The notes under the pieces are model-generated. The model was given only the letters and a program-made list of their open reading frames with translations, did no database searches and had not been told where the DNA came from. DNA of 42,500 nucleotides, from assembly GCA_900498135.1 (NCBI GenBank), contig LR026961.1:659547-702046 (forward strand). The letters are read 5' to 3'. This DNA is from an uncultured Desulfatiglans sp. (GTDB lineage Bacteria > Desulfobacterota > DSM-4660 > Desulfatiglandales > Desulfatiglandaceae). The translations under genes were made by a program, and so were the position numbers. Shown one piece after another: positions 25,324 to 34,537 of this stretch. Positions within the stretch are counted from its first letter, which is position 1, and each line of letters opens with the position of its first letter.

Positions 25324-27028
25324 ACCCTTCGGCGACCTTTCGGCGGACCAGACCGACCGCCTCCGCCACGGGGACCGATTCGCTTTCGGCTGCGGAACGG
25401 AGCCTCACTTCGACCTCCCCGTTCCGAATGCCCCGCGCCCCTATGGTGACCCTGACCGGGCTACCGATCAGATCGGCGTCCTTGAATTTCACTCCGGCCC
25501 GCTCGTCACGGTCATCCAGAAGGACGTCCAGGCCGGCGGCCTGCAGCTCACCGTAAATTCTTTCGGCGGCGTCCACGACATCCTTGTCGTGCATCTGCAG
25601 CGGAAGAACGGTCACCTCGAAGGGGGCGATCGGCACCGGGAAGATGATCCCGTCGGCGTCGTGGTTCTGCTCGATGGCGGCTGCCACCGTTCTCCCGACG
25701 CCGATGCCGTAGCACCCCATGATGATGGGGAGTTCCTGCCCGTTTTCGTCCAGGAAGAGGGCCTTCATCGCCCGGCTGTACTTGATGCCGAGTTTGAAGA
25801 TATGGCCGACCTCGATTCCCCGGCTGAACTGGATTGCGCCGCCGCAGCGGGGACAGGGGTCCTCCGGTGTGATCACCCGCAGATCCCCCACCCCCGCCGC
25901 CTTGAAATCCCGCGAGGGTTGAACGTGCCGGAGGTGAAGATCTGCCTGGTTGCCGCCGGTGACCGCATCGGCCATCGCCATGACCGCGTGGTCGGCGACG
26001 ATCCTCGCCCTCACGTTGACCGGCCCGGCAAAGCCGATCGGCGCACCGGTCGCCTCCTCCACCAGCGCCGCATCGGCGAGTTCGATCTGCTGTGCGCCCA
26101 GGAAGCGCTTCAGCTTGGCCTCATTCAATTCGTGGTCGCCCCGGACGAGTGCGGCGACCGCTTCCCCATCCGCGAGGAAGATCAAGGTCTTGATCAACTG
26201 ATCGGGCCGGACCCCCAGAAAAGCGGTCACCTCCTCGACCGTCCGTTTGCCGGGGGTCGCAACCGCCTCCACCGCGGCCGGCGCCGCCGCAGGGGCGTCT
26301 TCAGCGGGCGGCAACACCTCGGCCCGTTCGAGGTTGGCGGCATAGTCGCACTGCGTGCAGCTCGCGATCACGTCCTCGCCGGTCTCGGCCAGCACCATGA
26401 ACTCATGGCTATAACTGCCGCCGATGGTGCCGGTATCCGCCTCGACCGCCCTGAAGCGGAGCCCGCAGCGGGAAAAGATGCGCGTGTAGGTCTCGCGCAT
26501 GATCTCGTAGCTCCGGTTGGCCCCGGCCTCGTCGCAGTCGAAACTGTAGGCGTCCTTCATGATGAATTCCCGGCCGCGCATCAGCCCGAACCGCGGACGG
26601 ATCTCGTCCCGGAACTTGGTCTGGATCTGGTAGAAATTCACGGGCATCTGCCGGTAGGAGTGGATCTCCCTCCGGACCAGGTCCGTGATCACCTCTTCGT
26701 GGGTGGGGCCAAGGCATCCCTCACGGCCGTGCCGGTCCTTCAGGCGCAGGAGTTCGAGCCCGTAGTACTCCCACCGGCCGCTTTCCTGCCACAGTTCCGC
26801 CGGCTGGACGGTAGGCATCAGAAGTTCGATCGCCCCCGAGCGGTCCATCTCCTCCCGGACGATCCGCTCGACCTTGCGGATGGCCCGCAGCCCGAGCGGA
26901 AGGTAGGTGTAGACCCCGGAGGTCAATTTGCGGATCATGCCCGCCCGCAGCATCAGCTGGTGGCTGACGACCTCCGCATCGGCCGGGATCTCCTTGAAGG
27001 TGGGAATGAAATATTGCGAGAAACGCAT
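25307..27028 (-). CDS. proS: Prolyl-tRNA synthetase, bacterial type with editing domain
   Basis: 573 residues. Class II aminoacyl-tRNA synthetase charging tRNA(Pro). Motif 1 region ([20 protein letters not shown]), motif 2 ([19 protein letters not shown]) and motif 3 ([16 protein letters not shown]) are all present. The YbaK-like INS editing domain between motifs 2 and 3 (about 225-395, with [17 protein letters not shown]), which removes mischarged Ala, is intact. The C-terminal anticodon-binding domain follows (FEVTVLPLQ...[18 protein letters not shown]). It lies 33 bases downstream of ispG and overlaps rel. Confidence 0.95.
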   Translation of the reverse strand: MRFSQYFIPTFKEIPADAEVVSHQLMLRAGMIRKLTSGVYTYLPLGLRAIRKVERIVREEMDRSGAIELLMPTVQPAELWQESGRWEYYGLELLRLKDRHGREGCLGPTHEEVITDLVRREIHSYRQMPVNFYQIQTKFRDEIRPRFGLMRGREFIMKDAYSFDCDEAGANRSYEIMRETYTRIFSRCGLRFRAVEADTGTIGGSYSHEFMVLAETGEDVIASCTQCDYAANLERAEVLPPAEDAPAAAPAAVEAVATPGKRTVEEVTAFLGVRPDQLIKTLIFLADGEAVAALVRGDHELNEAKLKRFLGAQQIELADAALVEEATGAPIGFAGPVNVRARIVADHAVMAMADAVTGGNQADLHLRHVQPSRDFKAAGVGDLRVITPEDPCPRCGGAIQFSRGIEVGHIFKLGIKYSRAMKALFLDENGQELPIIMGCYGIGVGRTVAAAIEQNHDADGIIFPVPIAPFEVTVLPLQMHDKDVVDAAERIYGELQAAGLDVLLDDRDERAGVKFKDADLIGSPVRVTIGARGIRNGEVEVRLRSAAESESVPVAEAVGLVRRKVAEGYDSVK

Positions 27029-27061
27029 AAACCGGTACCTGCCCTTTCTACAGATTGATGT

Positions 27062-28132
27062 CTACTGGGACGTCAGCTTTTGCACCTCATCCAGGAGGAC
27101 CCTGGCCAGGTCCGCCTCCGGGACCTTCCGCACCACTTCGCCCTTCCGGAAAAGAATCCCCTGCCCGCGGCCCCCCGCGATCCCGACATCGGCCTCGCGC
27201 GCCTCCCCCGGCCCGTTCACGACGCAGCCCATGATCGCGATCTTGAAGGACGCCGTCATCCCGCTCAAGGCCCTCTCCACCTCTTCCACCAGACGGAACA
27301 GGTCGATCTCGCAGCGCCCGCAGGTCGGGCACGAGATGATCTCCGGACCCCTGTGCCGCAGCTCGAGCGCCCGGAGAATCTCGTAGGCCACCTTGACCTC
27401 CTCGACGGGATCCCGGCTCAAAGAGACACGGAAGGTGTCCCCGATCCCTTCGGCGAGCAGATACCCGATCCCGATCGCGCTCTTGACGGTCCCCGAGATC
27501 AGGGTCCCGGCCTCCGTCACCCCGAGGTGAAGCGGATAATCGACCGCCTCGCTGAACCGCTCGTAGGCGCGGATGGTATCGAGCACCCGAGAGGATTTCA
27601 GGGAAACCTTGATGTCGGTGAACCCCTCGGCCTCGAAAAAGCGGAGGTGTTCGAGGGCGCTGGCCACCATCGCCTCCGGCGTGGGATGACCGTAGGCCTC
27701 CAGGATGTCTTTCTGAAGAGAGCCGGCGTTGACTCCGATCCGGATCGGCACCCGACGTTCACGGGCCGCGTGGATCACCCGCGTAAGGGCCGCCTTCCCG
27801 CCGATATTGCCGGGGTTGATCCTGAGTCCTTCCGCCCCGGCGTCGAGAGAGGCGATCGCCAGCCGGTGGTCGAAGTGGATGTCGGCGATCAGCGGAAGTC
27901 CGATCTGCGACCGGATCTCCCGCAACGCGCGGGCCGCCTCCGCGTCCGGAACCGCCAAACGGACGATCTCGCACCCGGCCTCCGCCAGGGCCCGGATCTG
28001 ATCGACGGTCGCGTCGATCCGGCGCGTATCCGTGTTGGTCATGGACTGCACGGCGATCGGAGCGCCATCTCCGATGGGCACCGAACCGATTTGGATGCGG
28101 CGCGTCCTGCGCCGCCGAATATTATCCAACAT
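27062..28132 (-). CDS. ispG: 4-hydroxy-3-methylbut-2-enyl diphosphate synthase
   Basis: 356 residues. An iron-sulfur enzyme of the MEP isoprenoid pathway, converting MEcPP to HMBPP. The N-terminal TIM barrel starts TRRIQIGSVPIGDGAPIAVQ (QSMTNTDT motif) with LRINPGNIGG. The C-terminal 4Fe-4S ligands lie in CPTCGRCEIDLF and in the Cys of IMGCVVNGPGEA. Start at the ATG 28132 (MLDNIRRRRTRR), which has AGGA 8 bases upstream. The open frame extends 109 codons further but reads as spurious low-quality sequence. This is the short, two-domain bacterial form. Confidence 0.94.
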   Translation of the reverse strand: MLDNIRRRRTRRIQIGSVPIGDGAPIAVQSMTNTDTRRIDATVDQIRALAEAGCEIVRLAVPDAEAARALREIRSQIGLPLIADIHFDHRLAIASLDAGAEGLRINPGNIGGKAALTRVIHAARERRVPIRIGVNAGSLQKDILEAYGHPTPEAMVASALEHLRFFEAEGFTDIKVSLKSSRVLDTIRAYERFSEAVDYPLHLGVTEAGTLISGTVKSAIGIGYLLAEGIGDTFRVSLSRDPVEEVKVAYEILRALELRHRGPEIISCPTCGRCEIDLFRLVEEVERALSGMTASFKIAIMGCVVNGPGEAREADVGIAGGRGQGILFRKGEVVRKVPEADLARVLLDEVQKLTSQ

Positions 28133-28548
28133 GTTGAATCCTGAGTTTCCCTTCTCCCCCGAAACCATCCGGGTCGAATGTCCGCAGTTTGTCCGGAATC
28201 CGTCCATCTTTTCACCGGCATCCGGCTTTTTCACTCGCTTCGTGTGCTCGATCCCGCCCCTTCGGAGCCTAGCCCCACCGCTTCGCGGCGGGTTCCGGTC
28301 TGCCAACGACAAGCGAATCAATCGCTTGCAAAGCGGCGCCCGCACAGACGGCCACACGAGGAAACGCACAGATGGACATCGAGAGAGGCAAAAAAGACCC
28401 TTCACAGATGAAAACCGCCATCGATGGGGAGGTGCAGGTCCGAATCGTGTTTCCGGCATCCGAACCCCCTTTCCTGCCGGCGGGCGCGCAGAGGGTCCGT
28501 GGGGAGAATATCTTTCCGTTCAGAGGGGGCCGTCCTGAGAGGATGGTT
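28133..28548. other. Intergenic stretch upstream of ispG
   Basis: About 415 bases between the pfp stop and the ispG start. No gene is recognisable. The only local structure is a CCGC-TTC-GCGG hairpin near 28280 in a GC-rich context. The ispG-proS-rel promoter should lie here, but I could not point to a clear -35/-10 pair. Confidence 0.4.
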
Positions 28549-29724
28549 TCAATACAGGAACATGGGCTTGCCGCTCACGTGCCGCACCTTCGGACGATAT
28601 TCGTCCGCATCGTAGAGCTCCCTTACATCCACCCGCTTCTGGCCGCTCAAGATCGTGCTCAGGGGTATATCCGTGTAAATTCCTCGGCTCAGCGCCACCA
28701 GCCGGCCGAAGGTGGACTTCAAGAACAGATCGATCGTCATGTTGGCAAAATTGACGGCCACCATGAGATCCAGGGAATCCGGGGCGCCGCTCCGCATCAA
28801 ATAGGAGATCCGCTGATTGAGCACATCCTCGCCGGTCAGCTCCTTCAGGACCACCCCCGTCTCCTCTCCGATCCCGCCGAGGCGCCGGTGGCCGTATGCG
28901 TCGGACTCACCCGAGAGCGCCAAATCCCCGCCGATCATCCGCGCGCCCTCCGAGATCGTGATCATCGCATAGTTCTTCGGATTGGCGCGCTTGTCCTGCA
29001 TGATCAGCTCCGCCAGGCGGTGCGGGTCGAAAGGCACCTCCGAGATGATCGCACGGTCGACCCCGGCCAGATAGGCCGATATGAGGGAGGTCTCGCCGCA
29101 GTACCGTCCGAAAAGCTCGATGACGGCGATCCGTTCGTGCGAGCCCGTGCAGGTCCTCAGGGCATGTATGAACTCGACCCCGCGCGTGACCGCCGTGGAA
29201 AAACCGATGCAGTAGTCCGTCCCGAAGACGTCGTTGTCCATGGTCTTCGGGATGGCGATCACGGGGAAGCCCTCCTTGTGGATCCGCTCGGCAAAGCTGA
29301 GTGTGTCATCTCCGCCGATGGGGATGATCGCCCTGACGCCGAGCCGCTCCAGGTTCTTAAGAACATGCTGTGTGAAGTCCTTCGTCTTGTCGTTCTTCTT
29401 GAACTGGCGGGCGAGAAACTCCGGGACGTTCTTCTTCTTGACGGCGCTCGGATTGGTTCGGGACGTATGGAGATAGGTCCCGCCGTAGCGGTCGATCGTC
29501 CGGACTTCGCCGGGTGTCAACTCCTGAAAGCATTGAGACGCCGTCTCCGGATCGTCCGGATTGTATTCCAGCAGGCCTGCCCAGCCCCTCCGGATGCCGA
29601 GGACTCGGATCCCCTCGCTCGCCGCACGGTAAACGACGGTCTTGATACACGGATTGAGGCCGGGGACATCCCCGCCCCCCGTCAAAATAGCAATGACCGG
29701 TTTTTCAGTCCCTGTAATGTCCAT
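28549..29724 (-). CDS. pfp: PPi-type 6-phosphofructokinase
   Basis: 391 residues. Phosphofructokinase interconverting fructose 6-phosphate and fructose 1,6-bisphosphate. The glycine-rich donor motif is GGGDVPGLN (16-24). The donor-selecting position reads GGDDT (137-141) instead of the GGDGS of ATP enzymes. Aspartate there blocks ATP, so pyrophosphate is the expected donor. The catalytic loop PKTMDNDV (159-166) has the Lys typical of PPi enzymes. Sugar-phosphate contacts appear in [12 protein letters not shown]. The reaction would be reversible and serve both glycolysis and gluconeogenesis, as usual in anaerobes. Single gene, divergent from the aminotransferase. Confidence 0.88.
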   Translation of the reverse strand: MDITGTEKPVIAILTGGGDVPGLNPCIKTVVYRAASEGIRVLGIRRGWAGLLEYNPDDPETASQCFQELTPGEVRTIDRYGGTYLHTSRTNPSAVKKKNVPEFLARQFKKNDKTKDFTQHVLKNLERLGVRAIIPIGGDDTLSFAERIHKEGFPVIAIPKTMDNDVFGTDYCIGFSTAVTRGVEFIHALRTCTGSHERIAVIELFGRYCGETSLISAYLAGVDRAIISEVPFDPHRLAELIMQDKRANPKNYAMITISEGARMIGGDLALSGESDAYGHRRLGGIGEETGVVLKELTGEDVLNQRISYLMRSGAPDSLDLMVAVNFANMTIDLFLKSTFGRLVALSRGIYTDIPLSTILSGQKRVDVRELYDADEYRPKVRHVSGKPMFLY

Positions 29725-29929
29725 TTCTCACCCCATCCCGCAGATCGTTTCCTGTGCGCTCTCCATGCGTGCCGGATCGACATGCGGCGAAAAGACCCAT
29801 CCGCCGAATGATCCCCCGGCTCGAGTTTTTCAAACTAGAAGAGTTTACCGGACCTGTCAAGATCATTCCAGAAGGGCCGGAAGGGCCGCCTGTGCAGTCT
29901 TCCCCGGCTTCCCGGGAGCACCATTTTTG

Positions 29930-29957
29930 TTGACATGACAACAGAAAAGGTTAGTCT
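29930..29957 (+). promoter_or_regulatory. Candidate promoter of the aminotransferase gene
   Basis: A consensus TTGACA (29930-29935) is followed after 16 bases by TAGTCT (29952-29957), 34 bases upstream of the start codon. AAGGAGG is the ribosome site 8 bases before the ATG. The short leader fits a simple sigma70 promoter. Confidence 0.5.
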
Positions 29958-29990
29958 AGTGCTTTTAGCTCATCATAAGGAGGTCGCCCC

Positions 29991-31307
29991 ATGCCTGCAT
30001 CCCGGAAGATCCTGGCATCCATCGAAAAATCATCCTTTATCCGCAAGATGTTCGAAGAAGGCAACGAACGGAAGAAGCGCTTCGGCGCCGAAAACGTTTA
30101 TGATTTCAGCCTTGGGAACCCCAATCTGGAGCCTCCGGAACGCTTCAGGGAGGTCATGCTGGAGCTGGTGCAGGATCAGAACCCCGGCACCCATGCCTAC
30201 ATGTCGAACGCCGGATATCCGGAGACCCGGGAAGCCGTCGCGGCCCACCTGAACAAGGGCAACGCCTGCCGCTTCACAGCCGATGACATCGTGATGACGG
30301 TGGGTGCCGGAGGCGGGTTGAACGTCGTCCTCAAAACCATCCTCAATCCCGGGGAGGAAGTGGTCATCCCCAAACCCTACTTCGTCGAATACAACTTCTA
30401 CCTCGACAACCACCAAGGCACCGCATCCCTCGTGCCGACGAATCCTGATTTTTCGCTGGATCTCGAGGCCATCGCCGGCGCCCTGAACGAGCGGAGCCGG
30501 GCCGTCCTGATCGATTCGCCCAACAATCCGACCGGGCGCGTTTACTCCTCCGGGGAGCTGCAGGCTCTGGGTCAGCTGCTCTCGGATTACAACAAACGAA
30601 CCGGTCAGACCGTCTACCTGATCTCGGACGAGCCCTACCGCAAGATCGTCTATGACGGGGTGGAGGTCCCCAGCATCTTCGACGTCTATCCGGAAAGCTT
30701 CGTCGTGACCTCCTTCTCCAAAGACCTGTCGCTTCCCGGCGAACGGATCGGCTACGTCGCCGCCCACCCGCAGATCTCCGACCGGTCGGGGATCATTCAG
30801 GGCCTCGTTCTGTGCAACCGGATCCTAGGATACGTCAACGCCCCGGCGCTCATGCAACGCGCCATCCCGCGCCTCCTCGAAGTAAGCGTCGATATCGGCG
30901 CCTACCAGCGCAAGAGGGACCTCCTTTGCAAGGGTTTGAGCGAGGCCGGCTATGAATTCACCAAACCGGAAGGGGCCTTCTATCTCTTTCCGCGCTGCCC
31001 CATCGAAGACGACGTCGCCTTCATCGGCGACTTGCGGGAGGAAAACATCCTGACCGTCCCCGGCAGCGGCTTTGACGGTCAGGATGTTTTCCTCCTTAAG
31101 GGCCATTACAAATTCCACATCATTCTCAACAGGGGTCCTGGGAAAGAGGTGGAATTTGTAATGGCCCTTAAGGAGGAAAACATCCTGACCGTCCCCGGCA
31201 GCGGTTTCGGCGGCCCCGGCCACTTCCGGATCGCCTACTGTGTCAGCGACGCCACCATCGAACGTTCCATCCCGGGGTTCGCCAGGGTCATGAAAAAATA
31301 CCGCTGA
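29991..31307 (+). CDS. Class I PLP-dependent aminotransferase with foldback insertion
   Basis: 438 residues, fold type I aminotransferase. PLP contacts: GAGGGLN (105-111), DSPNNPTGRVY (175-185), ISDEPY (211-216) and the Schiff-base lysine K244 in TSFSKDLSLPGERIGY. The closing HFRIAYCV carries the carboxylate-binding Arg. The natural sequence should run FPRCPIEDDVAFIGDLREE to NILTVPGSGFGGPGHFR. Instead, after the first PGSGF there are 45 extra in-frame codons (from residue 362) made of an inverted and then a direct copy of a related aminotransferase segment (see the repeat entry). The insertion sits in the small domain next to the substrate site, so activity is uncertain. Amino donor specificity is unknown. 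Confidence 0.88.
   Translation: MPASRKILASIEKSSFIRKMFEEGNERKKRFGAENVYDFSLGNPNLEPPERFREVMLELVQDQNPGTHAYMSNAGYPETREAVAAHLNKGNACRFTADDIVMTVGAGGGLNVVLKTILNPGEEVVIPKPYFVEYNFYLDNHQGTASLVPTNPDFSLDLEAIAGALNERSRAVLIDSPNNPTGRVYSSGELQALGQLLSDYNKRTGQTVYLISDEPYRKIVYDGVEVPSIFDVYPESFVVTSFSKDLSLPGERIGYVAAHPQISDRSGIIQGLVLCNRILGYVNAPALMQRAIPRLLEVSVDIGAYQRKRDLLCKGLSEAGYEFTKPEGAFYLFPRCPIEDDVAFIGDLREENILTVPGSGFDGQDVFLLKGHYKFHIILNRGPGKEVEFVMALKEENILTVPGSGFGGPGHFRIAYCVSDATIERSIPGFARVMKKYR
31037..31204. repeat. Perfect 45-bp inverted repeat inside the aminotransferase gene
   Basis: 31074-31118 and 31149-31193 are exact reverse complements (45 of 45) with a 30-base spacer (31119-31148). In addition 31037-31069 and 31172-31204 are 33-base direct repeats offset by exactly 135 bases (45 codons). 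Read on the minus strand, arm plus spacer (31148-31074) encode LFPRTPVENDVEFVMALKEE and onward to NILTV. This is a recognisable variant of the same protein region, so the inserted DNA is an inverted piece of an aminotransferase gene followed by a direct piece. Confidence 0.93.
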
Positions 31308-31340
31308 ACGCGGGTTTCAGTCAGCAGAGAGGAGAACGGG

Positions 31341-31766
31341 ATGTACTCCAAGATCCTGTCGCTCAGGTTTCCGAAGAACATCGTCAATGAACCGATAGCG
31401 GTCAACCTGGTCAAGAAGTTCGATCTTTCCTTCAACATCCTCAAGGCCACCATCTATCCCCGCAAGGAGGGGTTGATGGTCCTCGAACTGAGCGGGCACC
31501 GGAAGAATTTCGCCCGGGGTGTCCGGTACTTGAAAAGCCTGGGGATCATGGTGGAAAGCATCGCGCAGGACATCAAGCGCGATGAGGAAAAATGCATCCA
31601 GTGCGGCGCCTGCACCGCCGTCTGTCCAACAGGGGCGCTCTGGATCAAACGCCCGGAAATGGAAGTGATCTTCGACCGCGACAAATGCAGCGCCTGCGAA
31701 CTGTGCGTCTCCGTCTGCCCGGCCAGGGCCATGGAGGTGCGTTTCAACAAGGCGCTTCTTTCCTGA
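31341..31766 (+). CDS. NIL-domain ferredoxin with two 4Fe-4S clusters
   Basis: 141 residues. An N-terminal NIL domain (about 1-75; SKILSLRFPKNIVNEPIAVN, NILKATIYPRKEG) is followed by two 4Fe-4S motifs, CIQCGACTAVCP and CSACELCVSVCP. NIL domains are best known as ligand-sensing domains on methionine-type ABC transporters and are also fused to ferredoxins in sulfur and methyl metabolism of anaerobes. It likely transfers electrons in the cytosol, but the partner is not evident. It has an AGAGGAG ribosome site and sits 33 bases after the aminotransferase, so the two are probably cotranscribed. A terminator follows. Confidence 0.88.
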   Translation: MYSKILSLRFPKNIVNEPIAVNLVKKFDLSFNILKATIYPRKEGLMVLELSGHRKNFARGVRYLKSLGIMVESIAQDIKRDEEKCIQCGACTAVCPTGALWIKRPEMEVIFDRDKCSACELCVSVCPARAMEVRFNKALLS

Positions 31767-31834
31767 AAAAGCGCCCTGACAACCCAGTCTGAAGACCGGA
31801 ACCGGCGGCCGCACGCCCCCGCTTCCGACTGAGA

Positions 31835-31869
31835 GCGCCGGCAGGCTGATGTGCCGGCGCGTTTCGTTT
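31835..31869 (+). terminator. Rho-independent terminator after the ferredoxin
   Basis: GCGCCGGCA (31835-31843) and TGCCGGCGC (31852-31860) form a perfect 9-bp GC stem with an 8-base loop, followed by the T-rich GTTTCGTTT (31861-31869). It lies 70 bases after the ferredoxin stop and about 100 bases before mnmA. Confidence 0.7.
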
Positions 31870-31965
31870 GAAACCCCCGTGACAAGGACCGGCATGCGCG
31901 GCCCGGCGGCTCGACCGAGCACCGCCGGCAAACGCCGAACCTGCCGGCCCCGAGGCCTTGCCCGG

Positions 31966-33030
31966 ATGAACCCCCCGATCGATATCCTGGTCGCCGTGAG
32001 CGGCGGGGTCGACAGCGCCGTTGCAGCTGCCCTTCTGAAAAGAGAGGGACGGCGCATCTGTGCCGTCCACTTCCTCCTGCCCGGGCCGGAAACCGCGCGC
32101 GAGGCGCTGATCGCGAAAACCCGCAGGATCTGCGGACACCTCGGGATCCCGCTCGTGCTCCGCGACGTGCGTGAGGCGTTCGACAGGGAAGTGATCACAC
32201 CGTTTCGGGCGGCCTACCTCGGCGGCCTCACACCGAATCCCTGCGTCCTGTGCAACGAACGGGTGAAATTCCCCCAGCTGGTTGATGAAGCGGACCGCAT
32301 GGGTGCCCCATCGATCGCCACCGGCCACTACGCGGTCCTGACCGCGGAGGACGGCCGGCCGCGGCTCGGACGCGGGGCGGATCCCGGCAAGGAGCAGTCC
32401 TATTTTCTCCACAGGCTGTCCGCGGCGATCCTGGCGAGGACCCGGTTTCCGCTTGGCAGGATGATGAAGGCCGAGGTGGAGCGGGAGGCCGTCAGGCTCG
32501 GCCTGCCCGTCGAACCCGGCCACGAAAGCCAGGAGATCTGCTTTCTGGGCGGCGAGGACTATCGTCATCTGATCCAGGAGGGGAACGGCCGGACGGCCGC
32601 CCCGGGTCGGATCATCGACATCCGGGGAGCGTTTGTCGGAGCCCATTCCGGCGCCTACCGCTACACGATCGGGCAGAGACACGGGCTCGGCATCGCCTCG
32701 CCCAGGCCCTATTACGTCCTGGAGATCCGGGCGCAACAAAACGAGGTGGTTGTCGGGCGACGGGAAGATCTCTATTCATCGAATGGTGTGGCCGAAGACT
32801 TTGTCTGGAAAGGCGGCATCAAGCCGATCCAAGGCAAAATCGAAGTCCTCGCCCAAATCCGCTACCGGCACAAGGCCGCGCCCGCCGTGCTCGAGATGAC
32901 AGGCTCGAAGCGGGTCTCCCTCACCTTTCGCGAACCGCAGTGGGCGGTCACCCCGGGCCAGGCCCTGGTCTGCTACGACGGCGAAACCGTCCTCGGCGGC
33001 GGCTGGATCGTGCGACCGCCCCAATCCTGA
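31966..33030 (+). CDS. mnmA: tRNA 2-thiouridylase MnmA
   Basis: 354 residues. It adds sulfur to U34 of tRNA(Lys/Glu/Gln). PP-loop ATP motif VSGGVDSAVAAALL lies near the N-terminus. One catalytic Cys is in TPNPCVLCNERVKF and the second, persulfide-carrying Cys is in HESQEICFLGG, with GHYA between. A C-terminal tRNA-binding region follows (YTIGQRHGLGIASPRPYYVL). The ATG at 31966 is chosen because the family starts just before the PP-loop. The open frame extends further up, into the terminator hairpin. No strong ribosome site is visible. mtaB follows 12 bases later: two tRNA-modifying enzymes in one unit. Confidence 0.92.
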   Translation: MNPPIDILVAVSGGVDSAVAAALLKREGRRICAVHFLLPGPETAREALIAKTRRICGHLGIPLVLRDVREAFDREVITPFRAAYLGGLTPNPCVLCNERVKFPQLVDEADRMGAPSIATGHYAVLTAEDGRPRLGRGADPGKEQSYFLHRLSAAILARTRFPLGRMMKAEVEREAVRLGLPVEPGHESQEICFLGGEDYRHLIQEGNGRTAAPGRIIDIRGAFVGAHSGAYRYTIGQRHGLGIASPRPYYVLEIRAQQNEVVVGRREDLYSSNGVAEDFVWKGGIKPIQGKIEVLAQIRYRHKAAPAVLEMTGSKRVSLTFREPQWAVTPGQALVCYDGETVLGGGWIVRPPQS

Positions 33031-33042
33031 AGAGCGTATGAC

Positions 33043-34368
33043 ATGGCACCTGTCTTCAAAACCGTCACCCTCGGCTGCAAAGTAAACCAGTACGAAACCG
33101 CCTTCCTGGAGGAAGCCCTCGAACACACAGGCTGGAGGAAGGGCTCCGTCCAAATCCCGGCCGATCTGGTCATCGTCAATACCTGTGCGGTCACGCAGCA
33201 GGCCGTCCATCAATCGCGGCAGGCCATTCGCAAGGCCATCCGGGAAAACCCGGCGGCGCGGGTCGTCGCCACCGGCTGCTACGCCCAGGTCGCCCCCGAC
33301 GAGCTGGCCCGAATCGAAGGGTTGGATCTCGTCGCGGGGAACCGGCTCAAGGCCGGACTTCCCGACTGGATTTCGACCCACCCGCGGACGGGTGCCTGCC
33401 GAGTGAGCGTTCCGGATCTGAGGCCGGGTCTCCCGTTCGATCCCATGCCGGTCGCCCGGTTCTCGGGGCGTGCGAGGGCCTACCTGAAGATCCAGGACGG
33501 CTGCGAGGCCTTCTGCAGTTACTGCATCGTCCCTTTCGGGCGCGGACCTTACCGGAGCCTTCCCGAGGCGGGGGTCTTGGCCGCCCTGGCCACCCTGGCC
33601 GAAGCCGGTTACCGCGAAGTCGTCCTCACGGGCATTCACCTCGGCAAATACGGAAACGGCGACCCTCACAGCGCCGGCCTGACCGGGCTCCTCCAATCCA
33701 TCCGCAGAGAGCGGCTCCCGCTACGCATCCGGCTGAGTTCCCTCGAGCCGACCGAGATCGGCCCCGACCTGATCGAGATGGCCGGGAGCGAGGCTTGGTT
33801 GTGCCGGCACTTTCACATCCCGCTCCAGAGCGGGGATGCCGCCACCCTGGAGAGGATGAACCGCCGCTACCGGCCGCAGGACTTCGTGCGCCTGGTGGAA
33901 CGGATCCATTCGGCTTTGCCGCAGGCCGCGATCGGGGTCGATATCATGGCAGGCTTTCCCGGAGAGGACGAGGAGGCCCATCAGCGGACGGCGGGGCTCC
34001 TGGAGGATCTGCCCATCTCCTATCTGCACGTCTTTCCGTTTTCGCGACGCCAGGGGACGGCGGCCTTCGACATGGCGGGCCAGGTTCACCCGGCGGAGAT
34101 CAAAGAGCGGGCGGCCCGGATCCGGTCGCTTGGGGAGCGCAAGCGCAGGGATTTTTACGGCAGGAGTGTCGGGAACGTGCTGGAGGTCCTGACGGAGGGC
34201 TGGCATTCGGAGACCGAGAGGGTGATGCACGGGACGAGCGACAACTACGTACCGGTCTTTTTCGAAGATGCCTCGGGTGCATCGAGACGGCTGCTGGCCG
34301 TCAAGGCGGAACGCACCGCACCAAAAGGGGTGTGGGGGAGGGTGCTCGAAACAGAGGGTCCCGGCTGA
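33043..34368 (+). CDS. mtaB: tRNA t6A37 methylthiotransferase MtaB
   Basis: 441 residues. A radical-SAM methylthiotransferase making ms2t6A at tRNA position 37. N-terminal UPF0004 domain with FKTVTLGCKVNQYETAFLEE, VNTCAVTQQA and ATGCYAQ, whose three Cys bind one 4Fe-4S cluster. The radical-SAM motif is QDGCEAFCSYC with IVPFGRG just after. Then come LTGIHLGKYG, HIPLQSGDAATLERMNRRY and AGFPGE, and a C-terminal TRAM domain (about 375-435). The 'GCKVNQ' start and the RGPYRS after the SAM motif favour MtaB over MiaB or RimO. Downstream partner of mnmA. Confidence 0.9.
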   Translation: MAPVFKTVTLGCKVNQYETAFLEEALEHTGWRKGSVQIPADLVIVNTCAVTQQAVHQSRQAIRKAIRENPAARVVATGCYAQVAPDELARIEGLDLVAGNRLKAGLPDWISTHPRTGACRVSVPDLRPGLPFDPMPVARFSGRARAYLKIQDGCEAFCSYCIVPFGRGPYRSLPEAGVLAALATLAEAGYREVVLTGIHLGKYGNGDPHSAGLTGLLQSIRRERLPLRIRLSSLEPTEIGPDLIEMAGSEAWLCRHFHIPLQSGDAATLERMNRRYRPQDFVRLVERIHSALPQAAIGVDIMAGFPGEDEEAHQRTAGLLEDLPISYLHVFPFSRRQGTAAFDMAGQVHPAEIKERAARIRSLGERKRRDFYGRSVGNVLEVLTEGWHSETERVMHGTSDNYVPVFFEDASGASRRLLAVKAERTAPKGVWGRVLETEGPG

Positions 34369-34537
34369 TCCATATCGAGGAACTCGAGCGTTTGTGCTGG
34401 GGAGATCTGCGGCACATGGCACAAGCAAAAGGGACGGTTGACGCCCAGATGGACAAAGGAGGCCCTTTCGGGACGGAAGGCTACAGGTCGGTTGCGGGCC
34501 TTGGTGTCAATGGCGAAAAACCCGAAAAGAAGCGGGG

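Noticed and set aside
30825-31223. Minus-strand frame encoding aminotransferase-like residues
   Set aside because: The family-like stretch is only the inverted arm of the foldback at 31074-31148; the rest is antisense, so it is not a gene.
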